NCBI RefSeq assembly: GCF_050003625.1
Contig: NC_134398.1
Location: 25,885,211 to 25,949,210 of the forward strand
Direction of reading: 5' to 3'
From: Haematobia irritans
Taxonomy: Eukaryota > Arthropoda > Insecta > Diptera > Muscidae
Length of the DNA stretch: 64,000 bases
The notes beneath the pieces are model-generated. The model was not told the origin of the DNA. It did no database searches and saw nothing but the letters and a program-made list of their open reading frames with translations. The number at the start of each line of letters is the position of its first letter. The first letter of the stretch is position 1. Positions 43,315 to 54,762 of this stretch are shown piece by piece. The translations under genes were made by a program, and so were the position numbers.

Positions 43315-44133
43315 GTGGCGCTTGACCTATCGAAAGCATTCGATACGGTCAACAATGCCACATTATTCGAGGACATCGAGAATATGTCCCAACCGGCAGG
43401 AACGAAACGTTGGGTTCTGATATATATGTGTGGACGCCAGTCGTACGTGGAATTCAGGGACACAAAGTCAAAACCCCGTAGAGTTAAACAGGGAGTTCCC
43501 CAGGGTGGGGTGATATCTCCGGCACTATTTAACCTCTACCTGTCCTCGATTCCACCCCTCCTGACGGCGTCAAGATCGTATCATATGCGGACGACTGTAC
43601 AATCATGGCATCCCATTGTTGATGACATATGCGATCGTTTAAACGTCTACATTGCTGATCTTACCAGTTATTTCACTGCTAGAAATCTGAGGATATCTGC
43701 CACCAAATCCTCAGCCACGCTGTTTACTACATGGACGGCGGAAGTGCGTAGGCAGTTGAATGTTAGAGTCGATGGCGAAATAATTCCGACAGTAAACTAC
43801 CCCATGATACTCGGGGTAACATTCGACAGCCTTTTCAGGTCATCTGCCCATGTCACTGCAATATGTAATAAGATCCGCGGTAGAAACAAGGTCCTCAAGT
43901 CACTTGCCGGCAGTACTTGGAGTGCGGACAAAGAACCCTTGTTAACTACTTATAAGACAATTGGCCGGTCAGTGGTAAACTATGCAGCTCCAGTGTGGAC
44001 ACCGCAGATTAGTGACACGCAGTGGAATAACATACAGACCTGCCAGAACGCTGCCCTTAGAACTACGACTGGGTGTCTCCGCAAACCATCATCTCATGGA
44101 TACACAACCACCACCCAGAAACATAAGGGTTGA
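43315..44133 (+). pseudogene. LINE reverse transcriptase fragment
   Basis: Shows MALDLSKAFDTVNNATL (motif A with the catalytic Asp), RRVKQGVPQGGVISPALFN (motif B) and, in another frame after a shift near 43560, SYADDCTI (the catalytic box). The thumb region continues with SATLFTTWTAEVRRQLNVRV and YAAPVWTP. Unlike the copy at 32.8-33.5 kb, the catalytic box is intact but out of frame. Confidence 0.8.
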
Positions 44134-44652
44134 TATACATCATCTAGAGCGCGAGATCCAGCGTTACAAAAGAGAGCCTCTAGATCAAGCAGCGTATCAG
44201 GCAGGTTTGAACAGGATTCATGAGGATACTGTAGCTGAAGCGGTGAGCAGCTACAAGGTTAATCCTGTTCTCGTCCACAGCCCATAGCACCGGAGGAAAG
44301 AGACCTCCCACGGCAGACGAGGGTAGTTTTAGCCCAATTAAGATCAGGCAAGTGCAGCCGTCTCAATTCCTACTTATCAGTGATTGATATCAGCGTAGCT
44401 GACGTATGTCCAAGTTGCAACCAAGGGCCACACGACACGCGTCATCTTTTCTCTTGCCCTGCTAAACCAACCCGAATTACCACCAGATCACCCCACCTTA
44501 GTCGCAGAGTTCCTCGATCTGGCCACAACAATGGATGAAATCACAATAAACTAATTGTTCTCCTTGTGTAAAATTTCAAGCAAATTAGTGTAAAACTCTG
44601 GCTGCTGGGGCCATATAAGTCCATATCGGCTGAAAGATATATATAGGAGCTA

Positions 44653-44883
44653 CACAGTCTCACATAAGTTTACATACCCTTGAGGTTTTTACCTTATAAC
44701 TAAACAGGTTTCTTGTTGTTGTTTATAATCCGGACTAAAAAAATCTTCTTGAAAATTGACAGACACTTTGTTTTTCAAATTAATTTACAAAATCTAAAGC
44801 ATATATATGCATATTTTATTATATTTTATTAATTAAAGAAAATACAATTTCTTAAACCGTATGTAAACTTGTGTAAGACTGTG
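44653..44883. mobile_element. Tc1/mariner-type MITE
   Basis: 231 bp with TIRs CACAGTCTCACATAAGTTTA and CACAGTCTTACACAAGTTTA (right, reverse complement), each extending to ACATAC with two mismatches in 25. TA is present at 44651-44652 and 44884-44885. Removing it restores GGAGCTATATCTAAATCTG of the host repeat. No coding capacity. Confidence 0.92.
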
Positions 44884-45338
44884 TATATCTAAATCTGATC
44901 CGATTGCAATCAAATTTCGCACACTTGACTACACGACCAAGTGTAATGTCTGTGTAAAATTTCAAGCACATCAGCGTAAAACTCTGGCTTCTGGACCCAA
45001 ATAAGTGTATATCGGGCGAATGATATATATGGGAGCTATATCTAAATCTGAACCGATTTCTTCCAAAATCAATAGGGTTCTATTGAAAGTTGTGCCAAAT
45101 TTGAAGTCGATTGGACTAAAACTGCGACCTAGATTTTGATCACAAAAATGTGTTCAAATACAGACGGACATGGCTAGATCGACTCAAGGACCCACCCAGA
45201 GCATTATTACTAAAGACACCATGTATCTATCTCGACTCCTTCTAGGCGTTGCAAACATATGCACTAACTTCTAATACACTGTTCCATAGTGTGGCGCATG
45301 GTATAATTAATTGAATTAATTAATTTTCTAATTGAAAC

Positions 45339-45864
45339 TAGAGGTGTGCACGTGACACGAAATTGTCGTGACTCACGCGTGAGTCGTGAGTCACGCTCAT
45401 GTCAACGGCGTGAGTGTGCGTGATTAACAAACCAAAATGTCGTGCGTGAGCGTGAGTCACGAAAACAATATCTTCGTGAGAATGCGTGAGTAACGAATTA
45501 CGCTCACGAAAATAATCCCGCTCTCCAACATAAAACTATTAAAAGTTAAATTCGTTTGCAAATTTAGTGACACTTTGGATGTTAAGAGTTTAATAACGCT
45601 CTCGATTTTAATCGTGCTCATGATTTCAGACACGTCCCTCAGGTATATTACTCATAAAATTATTCGTGAGTCACGACATATTTCGTGAATCACGATATTT
45701 TTCGTGAGTTACGGTATTTTTCGCGAGTCACGATATTTTCGTGCGTGAGCAGAAGTTTTCTTTTCATGAGTGTGCGTGAGACCTACCAAACAATATCGTG
45801 CGTGAGTAAGATTTTTACGTCGTGAGTGTGCGTGAGTAAAATATTACTCACGTGCACACCTCTA
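45339..45864. mobile_element. CGTGA-rich TIR element, hAT-like
   Basis: The ends TAGAGGTGTGCACGTGA and TCACGTGCACACCTCTA are inverted repeats. Flanks ATTGAAAC and ATTTGAAAC suggest an 8-bp duplication with one indel, which would fit hAT. The interior consists largely of CGTGAGTCACG, TGCGTGAG and CACGATATTT motifs in both orientations at the two ends, with a ~100-bp AT-rich middle. No ORF. Confidence 0.75.
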
Positions 45865-46105
45865 ATTTGAAACTAAAATATAATTTTGTGGAGTAAACAT
45901 TAAATTGCAGTTTCTTTGTGACCTGTGGCACTTTTGTTTATTTATTTGGATACAATTTTGAAAGAAATATGAATTTTGTCACAATTAGTTTTTGTTTTGT
46001 TTTTGTCATTATTCATACAATTATTTTAATAGTTAATACAATTATTTATATTATTTATGTGGTTAAATGGTACATATGAAAATCGTTTAATTTGATTCGT
46101 TTAAA

Positions 46106-46339
46106 TTAATTTACACTGGGACTATTGGGTGTATAGACAATGGGATCGTGTTCCAAAAATTTCTCCGATTTCTCCAATTGTGTATAACCAGTCATGGGGG
46201 AATTCATGGGTGGAGCCATTTTTCCTCCAGAGATCAGGACACCTAAGCTTTGTTGTAACTGCCAACGGCGAGCTTCACGCAATGATTTGTTACGTCTCAA
46301 GGTCTTGGCCAACATGAAAGCGCATAGGGCACCCAAAAG
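46106..46339 (-). CDS. Tsp29Fb: Tetraspanin (Tsp29Fb-like), exon 4 of 4
   Basis: Last coding exon of the tetraspanin whose other exons are 55630-55713, 47972-48160 and 47481-47897 (307 residues in total). Acceptor TTTCTTTCAG|CTTTTGGG. It encodes the second half of transmembrane segment 4 (LLGALCAFMLAKTLRR) and a ~60-residue cytoplasmic tail with RREA-type basic residues and ending VYTPNSPSVN. A T-rich stretch near 45933-45947 gives AATAAATAAA on the minus strand as a possible polyadenylation signal. Confidence 0.93.
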   Translation of the reverse strand, partial: LLGALCAFMLAKTLRRNKSLREARRWQLQQSLGVLISGGKMAPPMNSPMTGYTQLEKSEKFLEHDPIVYTPNSPSVN

Positions 46340-46342
46340 CTG

Positions 46343-47456
46343 AAAGAAATTCATAATTATTTTGGGTACACAGAAAAAAATATCTCCAAAATATTTCCAA
46401 TTAAAAAGTTGATTGAAGTTGAAAATTTTTTCTATTAATAAATTAATTGATACAATTAACTTTTTAATCGAAATAGAAACATTAACTTAATTGAGACAAT
46501 GATTAGAAATTTTAAAATTCTTATTAAAAAATTAATTAAGACAAAAGCTGAAAGAAATTCATAATTATTTTGTGTACACAGAAAAAAATATCACCAAAAT
46601 ATTTCCAATTAAAAAGTTGATTGAAGTAGATTTTTTTCTATTAATAAATTAATTGATACAATTTACTTTTTAATCAAGATAGAAACATTAAGTTAATTAA
46701 GCCAATGATTGGAAATTTTTAATTAAAAAATTAATTGAGACAATTAACTTTTCCGAGTCAATTAAAAAAAGTGATGGAAAACCTTTTTAATTTTTAACTA
46801 AAAATGGAATGATTGGAAATTTTTAATTAAAAAATCAATTGATACAATTAACTTTTTCCGAGTTAATTAAGAAAAGTGATGGAAAACTTTTTGATTTTTA
46901 ATTCAAAATTTATTTCAAACAATCAATTTTGTAATCAAACTAAAAACACTAACCCCCATTTTCATATAGCTCCGTTAGTGTTTCGTTAACTAACCAACTT
47001 TTAAACCGTATTATGAACGAAGCTGTCATCTTGCATATATATTCCAAATGCTAGTTAGGAACTTAACTGACGAAAATTTTTCAGTTAAAGTTAACCGGAG
47101 AAAAGGTATTTGCAGTTTACTTTCTCTTAACTGGCAGTTAAAGCCTAACGGAGCTACATGAAAATGGCCGTAAGTCAGTTAAGAAAGTAATAGAAAATAA
47201 TTACATTTTTAATGAAAAAAAAAATGAATTGAGTTTTGTTATCAACGTCAATTAAATTTTTAATTGAATCAATTAAAAAAATTAATTGAAATTTGCTAAT
47301 GAAATCAATTAATTTTTTTAAATCAAGTATTTTTTCAATGTCGAATTAAAACTGCGATTAATACTATCATTTTCGTGATTGAACACATTTCAATTAAAAA
47401 ATTAATTGGATCAATGAATTTCGTGATTGAATCAAAAAAAAAAAATTTTTTTGTGT
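46343..47456. repeat. Intron 3 of the tetraspanin: AT-rich repeat with 208-bp tandem duplication
   Basis: The intron consists of AATTGAATCAATTAA-type repeat DNA homologous to 5885-6395. At its exon 4 side, a 208-bp segment is tandemly duplicated: CAAAAGCTGAAAGAAATTCA at 46334 and again at 46542. The second copy therefore holds another minus-strand acceptor (TTTCTTTCAG|CTTTTG). A Harbinger-type MITE is inserted at 46953-47170. Confidence 0.75.
46953..47170. mobile_element. PIF/Harbinger-type MITE
   Basis: 218 bp with TIRs CCCCCATTTTCATATAGCTC and (right, reverse complement) CGGCCATTTTCATGTAGCTC, both continuing CGTTAG. It is flanked by TAA at 46950-46952 and 47171-47173. The paralogous sequence at ~6160-6175 lacks the insertion (AAAAACAGTCAGTTAAG), confirming the boundaries. 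The 3-bp TWA target duplication is typical of PIF/Harbinger. Confidence 0.85.
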
Positions 47457-47480
47457 CTAATCCTTAAATTTTAATCTCAC

Positions 47481-47897
47481 CTGGACAAAAGCCACTGTGG
47501 TGGCTCCAGTTGCTATCAACATAGTACTTTGGGATATAATGAAATCCATACGACCCAAACAACCATTTTCGTATTGCTTATCACATTGATCGAAATTGTA
47601 GACATTGAAGAGACCACAGCAAGAATTGGGAACATTGATCTCAACTACACCATTACTCTCGCTAACATTGGTCTGGGGATAGTGATTGATCCAATCATTG
47701 GGTCCATTCACACCACAACATTCCAAACCTCCTTGCATAAAATCAACTCCGGTCTTGATGTATTCATTGGTTTGATAGTTAACCAATGATTCATTCATTG
47801 TGCGTATTAACATTTCTCGTACTTGTCCTTGCATGACAAAGGCAGCAATAGAGGCGGATATTTCCAAAATAAAGACCATAAACAAACAAACACCATA
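47481..47897 (-). CDS. Tsp29Fb: Tetraspanin (Tsp29Fb-like), exon 3 of 4
   Basis: 139 codons between CAACAG|TATGGTG and GTCCAG|GTGAGA (minus strand). It encodes transmembrane segment 3 (CLFMVFILEISASIAAFVM) and the large extracellular loop. The loop has the tetraspanin signature CCG at residues 151-153, SCCG at 183-186 and Cys196 and Cys204, giving six loop cysteines. It then enters transmembrane segment 4 (LIATGATTVAFVQ). One NES and one NVS sequon suggest N-glycosylation. Confidence 0.95.
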
Positions 47898-47971
47898 CTG
47901 TTGGTGAAAAGTTGAAACAAGGAATCGATAACATGTCCTAGGTGATATATTTTTATTTTATTTCAACTTAC

Positions 47972-48160
47972 CAAATTAATTAGCATGACACTCTCCTTGA
48001 TGGCACCATAAGCACCCAATGTGGCAACAAAAAGTAAAATAAAACCAATGGCAATTAGAAGAGCTGGAGGTGAAAGGAAATGATCGTCAACGAATTGTCT
48101 GAAGTCACCGAAAATGGCCTGAATGGTTGAGCCAACCATAACCAATAGAATTGCGGTTAT
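47972..48160 (-). CDS. Tsp29Fb: Tetraspanin (Tsp29Fb-like), exon 2 of 4
   Basis: 63 codons between CTTTTCAG|ATAACC and AATTTG|GTAAGT (minus strand). It holds the end of transmembrane segment 1 (ITAILLVMVGSTIQA), the short extracellular loop and transmembrane segment 2 (PPALLIAIGFILLFVATLGA). The intron to exon 3 is 74 bp. Confidence 0.95.
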
Positions 48161-48574
48161 CTGAAAAGAAAAAAATAAAATAATTGGGTTTTTAACATCG
48201 ACCTTTATTGAAGTTGGATTAATAATTTCTGTGATGCAGAAATTCAGTCGGGATTAATATAGGTCCTACGGCAGAATTTGGATCATTACGGATGTATTGC
48301 CACTATACCGGAAGGTATTTGAACCTATGGTTATGGAATTTAAATCTGAAATTATCATTTATGGAGACTATAAGCAATTCAGGATCTCCCAGGAACCATT
48401 TTTTGTTTGCAGTTTACATGTGATCCCAAATCTCTCGTCCTCAAGATGCTCCAGAAGTAAACACTTTGATCGAGTTAATTTGGCTGTATTCACACTAGAA
48501 GTCAAATCGGCCCAACAAAGCTAATATTTATCAGAGTATGGACCGTTTTAGTCTAACTTTGAATATGGGATGCA

Positions 48575-49236
48575 TACACTGAAAAAAAGCATACTCGGAT
48601 CCAAAGATTTTGTCTTTACTTTAAAAAAATTGGTATTGATTCCGAGCCAAAGAAGCGGAGAATACAAGTAAGGATACTTTTAAGACACAATTCTCTTTTA
48701 AAGTTAGGTTTTGTGTACTTGCTTCTAGGAAGCAAATTTTAATTTTTCGCTTTCTCAGCTTTTTTCCTTCATATGCTATCAAAGTCCTTTAAAAACGAGT
48801 TAACGGCAACTTTATTTTCCAAATTAAGACTAGACTTCCAGTAGAAATTATGCTATGTTTGAAGTAAAAAACTTCTTTAAAATAAAGTTTTGAAAAACAT
48901 GTCCTATATTTGAACGATTTTTTGCTTTGTAGTCAAGATGCAAAAAAAAAAAAACAAAAAATTTAGAGACAATTTCATTAAATTTAAAGAATTTTTCTGA
49001 ATTATTAAAGTCAAGTTGACCTTAGCCTATAAATTTTTTCCTTCATGTTAAGATACCCATTTTTAAGTCAAATCACTTAATTAGAAGGATACGACTTCAT
49101 TGAAAAGTTTATCGACTTTTGGACAAGGAAAATAACTTTATTTTAGAGAAATGCGTCTTCTATGCTAAGCAAAATTTGTATTCGTATTTTAAAGACATGA
49201 AATCTTTGACCTCACGACAATTTTTTTTTCAGTGTA
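48575..49236. mobile_element. MITE with TACACTGAAAAAA ends
   Basis: Starts TACACTGAAAAAAAGCATAC and ends ACAATTTTTTTTTCAGTGTA. It includes TCAAAGATTTTGTCTTTAC-like and TTTCGCTTTCTCAGCTTTT. A shorter relative lies at ~60411-60830. Flanks GCA and CAG suggest at most a 2-bp duplication (CA). Confidence 0.7.
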
Positions 49237-49394
49237 CAGAAAAAATTAATCTGTCTCAATATTTGGGATTACAGCCACTGTTGCCACAATTGGTAGAATT
49301 CTACCGTTAGTTATTTTACTGTTTAGTAGATTGGTAGAATTCTTGATATTTTGGTAGATTTTGCAAAGTATTCCTCTGCAACTAAGGGGTATGT

Positions 49395-51065
49395 CAATTT
49401 TCTATAGAAAAATACAAAATTTTGACAAAATTTTCTATAGAAATAAAATTATTACAAAATTTTCTATAGAAATAAAATTTTGACAAAATTTTCTATAGAA
49501 ATAAAATTTTGAAAAAAATTTCTATAGAAATAAAATTTTGAAAAAATTTTCTATAGAACTAAAATTTTGTCAAAATTTTCTATAGAACTAAAATTTTGAC
49601 AAAATTTCCTATAGAATTAAAATGTTGACAAAATTTTCTATAGAAATATATAGTTGAGAAAATTTTCTACAAAAATAAAATTTTGACAAAATTTTCTATA
49701 GAAATAAAATTTTGAGAAAATGTTCAATAAAAATTAAATTATGAGAATTTTTTTGATAAATTTAATATCTTCAAAAAATTAATCAAAAACATCAAAATAA
49801 GAATTTTGGTTCACATTTTGGTAGATTATTTTGGGCACGGCTAAGGGGTACTTCAATTTTCTATAGAAAAATATAAAATTTTGACAATATTTCCAATAGA
49901 AATAAAATTTTGACAAAATTTTCTATGGAAATAAAATTTTGAACAAAATTCCTACAGAAAAAAAATTATGAGAAAATTTTGTATAAAAATAAAATTTTGA
50001 AAAAATTTTCCATAGAAATAAAATTTTGACAAAATTTTCTATAGAACTAAAATTTTGACAAAATTTTCTATAGAAATAAAATTTTGAAAAAATTTTCTAT
50101 AGAACTAAAATTTTGACAAAATTTTCTATATAAATAAGGTTTTGACAAAATTCCCTATAGAATTAAAATTTTGACAAAATTTTCTATAGAATTAAAATTT
50201 TGACAAAATTTTCTATAGAAATATATAGCTGAGAAAATTTTCTATGGAATTAAAATTTTTACAAAATTTTCTATAGAAATAAAATTTTGAAAAAATTTTC
50301 TATAGAACTAAAATTTTGACAAAATTTTCTATATAAATAAGATTTTGACAAAATTTCCTATAGAATTAAAATGTTGACAAAATTTTCTATAGAAATAAAT
50401 AGTTGAGAAAATTTTTACAGAAATAAAATTTTGACAAAATTTTCTATAGAAATAAAATTTTGAGAAAATGTTCAATAGAAATTAAATTATGAGAAATTTT
50501 TTGATAAATTTAATATCTTCAAAAAATTAATCAAAAACATCAAAATAAGAATTTTGGTTCACATTTTGGTAGATTATTTTGGGCACGGCTAAGAGGTACT
50601 TCAATTTTCTATAGAAAAATATAAAATTTTGACAATATTTCCAATAGAAATAAAATTTTGAATAAAATTCCTACAGAAATAAAATTATGAGAAAATTTTG
50701 TATAGAAATAAAATTTTGACAAAATTTTCTATAGAAATAAAATTTTGACAAAATTTTCTATAGAAATAAAATTTTGACAAAATTTTCTATAGAACTAAAA
50801 TTTTGACAAAATTTTCTATATAAATAAGATTTTGACAAAATTTCCTATAGAATTAAAATTTTGACAAAATTTTCTATAGAAATAAATAGTTGAAAAAATT
50901 TTTACAGAAATAAAATTTTGACAAAATTTTCTATAGAAATAAAATTTTGAGAAAATCTTCAATAGAAATTAAATTATGATACATTGTTTGATACATTTAA
51001 TATCTTCAAAAAATTAATCAAAAACATCAAAATAAGAATTTTGGTTCACATTTTAGTAGATTATT
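49395..51065 (+). repeat. 29-bp minisatellite array with repeated closing module
   Basis: About 45 units. The block GATAAATTTAATATCTTC through GGTAGATTATTTTGGGC and then a new start TCAATTTTCTATAGAAAAAT occurs at ~49755, ~50503 and ~50990, so array plus closing module have been duplicated together. The left end begins near CCACTGTTGCCACAATTGG (~49277), which may be the opposite terminus of the array-bearing element. Confidence 0.85.
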
Positions 51066-51069
51066 TTGG

Positions 51070-53002
51070 GCTAAGGCTGAAAAAATATTTACGTGATATT
51101 ATTAGATATTAAAGATTACGCAACCTCAATTTTAGGATGCGCAATTTACACACTATTAAGGACAAATTTCTTTAAAATTATGCAATTTTAATTCAAAGAA
51201 AGTTTATAATCTTTGCTTTAAAATTTTTTTCATTAAATTTAGGACGCACATTTTTAAAATTTACGTCCCTTCCCTAAAGTTGCATGTCTTTAAACTAAGG
51301 CAAATTTTCCTTAAAGTAAAGAAAGCACATTTTTGATTAAAAGAAATCGTCCTTAAAGTAACTGAAATATTGAATCTTTAGATTTAAGATAAAAACACTT
51401 CAAATATAGGCTAAAATTTATTTTGAGGATTTAGCACCTTTGTTTGTTTTTTTTTTTTTTTGGAATTAAGAAAATATTTTTTACTTCGAAGTATCCGTCA
51501 TAATTTGGATTTTTATACTGGCATTCGTTTGTACGTGAATAGCTTTATTCATATACCGGAAAAATAGAATGAAAATTCGATAAATGAGATCTGTGTACTA
51601 ATTTTAATTTTATAGATTTTATCAATACCAAAATCCTTTAAGGAATGTCAAAATCGTTGGATCCAAGTAAACTTTTTTTGAGTGCAGTAAAGTCAGTTTA
51701 ATATTCTGTTAGTTAATCGAAATTGGAATGATTTAGGAAAAGTTTCCCCAATATGAGAAGTGTCCCTACACTGAAAAAAATATTGACCTAATATGGAAGA
51801 TTATAAATTTTAGGACTCGAAATATACGCAACACTAAGGACAAAATTCTTTAAAATCTTGAAATTTTGCGTACCTCTGTTGAAGTTGCAGATCTTTGAAG
51901 TAAGGCAAATGTTCCTTAAAATAAAGAAAAACATTTTTAATTGAACGAAATCGTCTTTAAATCAACTGACACATTGCATTTTTAAATTCAAGATAAAAAC
52001 GCTTCAAATATAGGCTAAGACTTATATTAAGGATTTTCACCTTGGTTTAAAGTTTTTTTTTTAGCATTAAGAAAACAGGTTTTACTTTGAAGTACTTGGC
52101 ATAATTTGGGTTTTGAAACTGGAATTTGTTTGTACATGAATACCTTTAATAATATATCGCAAACAGAGTATAAAAATTCGATAAATGAGATCTGTATCCA
52201 ATTTTAATTTTATCGATCCTAGATTTAAAGCCAGGGAGGTCTATAAAAATGTCTTTATTTTAAAGAAGCTGCATCTTTGGCTGGGAATCAATACCAAAAT
52301 CCATAAAAAAGGTAGTTCAAAATCTTTGGAACCAAGTAAACTTTTTTTTGAGTAAACACTTAAAAAATGTTTTTTTTTTCTTTAGCGAATGAACTAAAAA
52401 AGAAAATAAGCATTTTACTAAATTTTTCACAAAATAGTTTAGAATATCCTATAATTTGTAAATTTCAACAAATACGCTTCTACACTGAAAAAACAGTGAA
52501 CCCACCAGGAAAGATAACTTTCGATTAATTTTAGAAAATTTGGAACTTTTTTAGAAAATTTTAACTAAACGGTATTACAAGCGCTGGCATCACTCCGATA
52601 TGGCAAAAATAAGTAAATATTTTTCGACAAATTCAAGAAAATTTATTAGACATAACTAAATTTTTTCAGTAGTTAAAGAAAATTTTGTAGTTTTAAGAGA
52701 AATCTTGGAGTTCAAAATTGCAAGAATGTCTTTAGGTGACATACGAAGTTCATGATGGACACATTTTTGGTAAAATTTACAAATTTAAAGAAATAATGTA
52801 CTATTTTGTAAGAAATACGAAATTAGGAAATCTTTATGCTTTATTTGTGCATAACTTTTTCCCGTTTTTTAGTTCATTTAACTAAAATACGCAAAAAATT
52901 ATTTGACTAAAATAAACTTTTTCCAAACATAATGATTCTATGAACTATTATAAAGTTAATACGGCTTTAGTGAAATAGAGAGTTCACTTTTTTTTGAGTG
53001 TA
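51070..53002. mobile_element. Cluster of three MITE-like blocks
   Basis: Blocks at ~51070-51690, 51767-~52355 and 52481-53002 each begin with (TACACT)GAAAAAA and end in TTTTTTTGAGTG(TA). The first two are homologous (both contain AAATGAGATCTGT and AAAGATAAAAACACTTCAAA-like words). The third is distinct internally. They resemble 48575-49236 and share its end signature, so they are likely one non-autonomous family group. Confidence 0.6.
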
Positions 53003-53379
53003 TTTTGAATTTTTTGCTGGGTAAAGTACGTCAACGTTTATAACAAATATAATATATTTTTCTTCCAAATAAACTTTTTACCGTGAAAAAAAAAAAACAA
53101 TTTCATAAGATGTCCATTGGTCTAATATATTTCTATGAGTGTATGCTTATCTTTTACTATAGGGCATAATTTTTAAATAAACAAACAAACTTACACAATT
53201 ATTATGGTCACAATACATAAATAAAGACTATTCCAAACGAATCATTATTAGAGTGAATCATGGATTGGAGAATTGGAATTTGAATTTCATTTCATGTGGC
53301 AATTGAAACGATAATATAAAACATAAACGTTATAATATCTATCTACGAGTATATATATAAAATTCAAAGTACGAGTATG

Positions 53380-54740
53380 TTTGTTTACTTGTTTGTATGT
53401 TCCGGGTAATCTCGGAAACGGCTGAACCGATTTACTTGAAACTTTCAGAGATCGTAGGGGGGTGCGTACGTCGTAAAAATAGGGTATTTTATTTTTTGAT
53501 ACCTGGTCGCAAAGGGGGGCCTCCACTTTGTCCGACTTTTCGAAAATTGGACCAAAGTTGACCGAATTGCTTAAAATTTTCATTAAAGGTTAGAGTTGAC
53601 ATCTAGACAAAGATCCGCTATTTTATTTTTCGATATTTGGTCACGGAGGGGGACTTGCCCTTTGTCCGACTTTTTTTAGAGTACCTTGAAGAACTAAAAT
53701 TCTCTAAATTACCCCAGATTTACAGAGAACATGCGGTGAGGTTATGAAGTTAATATGGGGTACCTGATGTGTTCATATGTGAACGGGGAGGGGAACCTCC
53801 CCTTTGCCCGACTTTTTGGAAACTTGGAACAAAATTATCCGATTTGCTTGAAATTTTCAGGGAAAGTTGAAGGGGGCGTCTAGACAAAGAACGGCTACTT
53901 TACTTTTCGATATTTGGTCGGGGAGGGGAAGATCTCCTTTGCCAGATTTTTTTTTTTAAATAAAGTGAAAGCAAAACTAAAGTCCTCCGACTGAAATTTT
54001 ACGGAAAAACTGTGTGAGATTACAAAAATTTATATGAGGTTCCTGATTTTTCAACATTTGGTCCGGGAAAAATAAAAGGGCATAGGGAGACATCCGCTTC
54101 TTCTTAAGTACATACAGATAAACAATTAAACTTTTCCAATTTACTTGAAATTTACAGAGGGTGTGGGGAGAGGAAATGAAATTAATATTGGATACCTGAT
54201 TTTGTGATATTTGAACTGGAAGAGGGGTCGCCCCTTGCCCTGCTTTTTGAAAACTGGGCTTTTAATTTGTGCTTGACATTTTCTGCGACGTTTACACAAG
54301 ATACGCTGCATGCATCATTTCGATATTTGCCCGGGGAGGGGGATCTCCTCTAAAACTGAAAAAAACTAAAATTCTCAAGTTTTCTTGAAATTTACAAAGG
54401 CCGTGGCTGAAGGTTATGAAATCAATGTGATGTGCCCGTTGTTTGGGTACTTGGACGGGTAGGGACCTTCTCCTTGCCTCACACTTGAAGGAAATTTTTT
54501 AGATTTTCTTGGAATTTTTAGGGAAGGTTAACGGTGCTATTCACTTCGGTGTTTGTCGATATTGTATCGGGGAAAGTGAGGTTACTTTAAAACAATAGAG
54601 CAAAATTCTGCCTTCTCCGATCTACTTGAAATTTACAGGTAACCTGGGAGGAGGTTATTAAATTAATACATGATTTTTAAATTAGTACATGATTTTTTTT
54701 CGGGAAATTCCATTTGTAACATATGGAAAATATGATAGCG
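53380..54740 (+). repeat. Degenerate GGGGAGGGG-type tandem repeat
   Basis: Seven or so diverged units of ~200-240 bp. Each has GATATTTGGTCGGGGAGGGG, CCTTTGTCCGACTTTTTG, then TTTGCTTGAAATTTTCAGGG-like sequence. It begins TATGTTCCGGGTAATCTCGG then AAACGGCTGAACCGATTTAC. GC-rich words stand out from the AT-rich intron. A minus-strand ORF at 53287-53583 is an artefact of one unit. Confidence 0.65.
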
Positions 54741-54762
54741 GACATAAGAACGACAAACAAAT

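Larger units (their letters stand above)
41648..44552 (+). mobile_element. LINE with 2A-like motif and zinc finger, internally deleted
   Basis: Inserted in the module ACTATAGTACTAATTGTTC; ACTAAT flanks both ends, suggesting a short duplication. The 5' end (CAATCCCACGGCGGCGGG) appears complete. Order of coding parts: 2A-like peptide and Cys/His finger (41780-41950), the middle and end of an apurinic-type endonuclease (LGDFNAHHELW, SLGSDHLPIILTI; ~42115-42370), a linker, reverse transcriptase (43315-44090) and a C-terminal Cys/His domain near 44400. The first part of the endonuclease is missing, and frameshifts occur at least near 42480, 42950 and 43560. It is non-functional. Confidence 0.85.
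41190..45305 (+). repeat. Muscid-type interspersed repeat hosting a LINE and a Tc1 MITE
   Basis: 41190-41647 and 44553-45305 are two halves of one repeat of the type at 38.8-40 kb, with ATATATGGGAGCTATATCTA modules. The right end reads AATACACTGTTCCATAGTGT then GGCGCATGGTATAAT. The LINE at 41648-44552 and a small MITE at 44653-44883 are inserted in it, and each junction reconstructs the uninterrupted module. Confidence 0.8.

Noticed and set aside
47529..47789. Plus-strand ORF across tetraspanin exon 3
   Set aside because: Antisense shadow of the tetraspanin loop exon with no domain.
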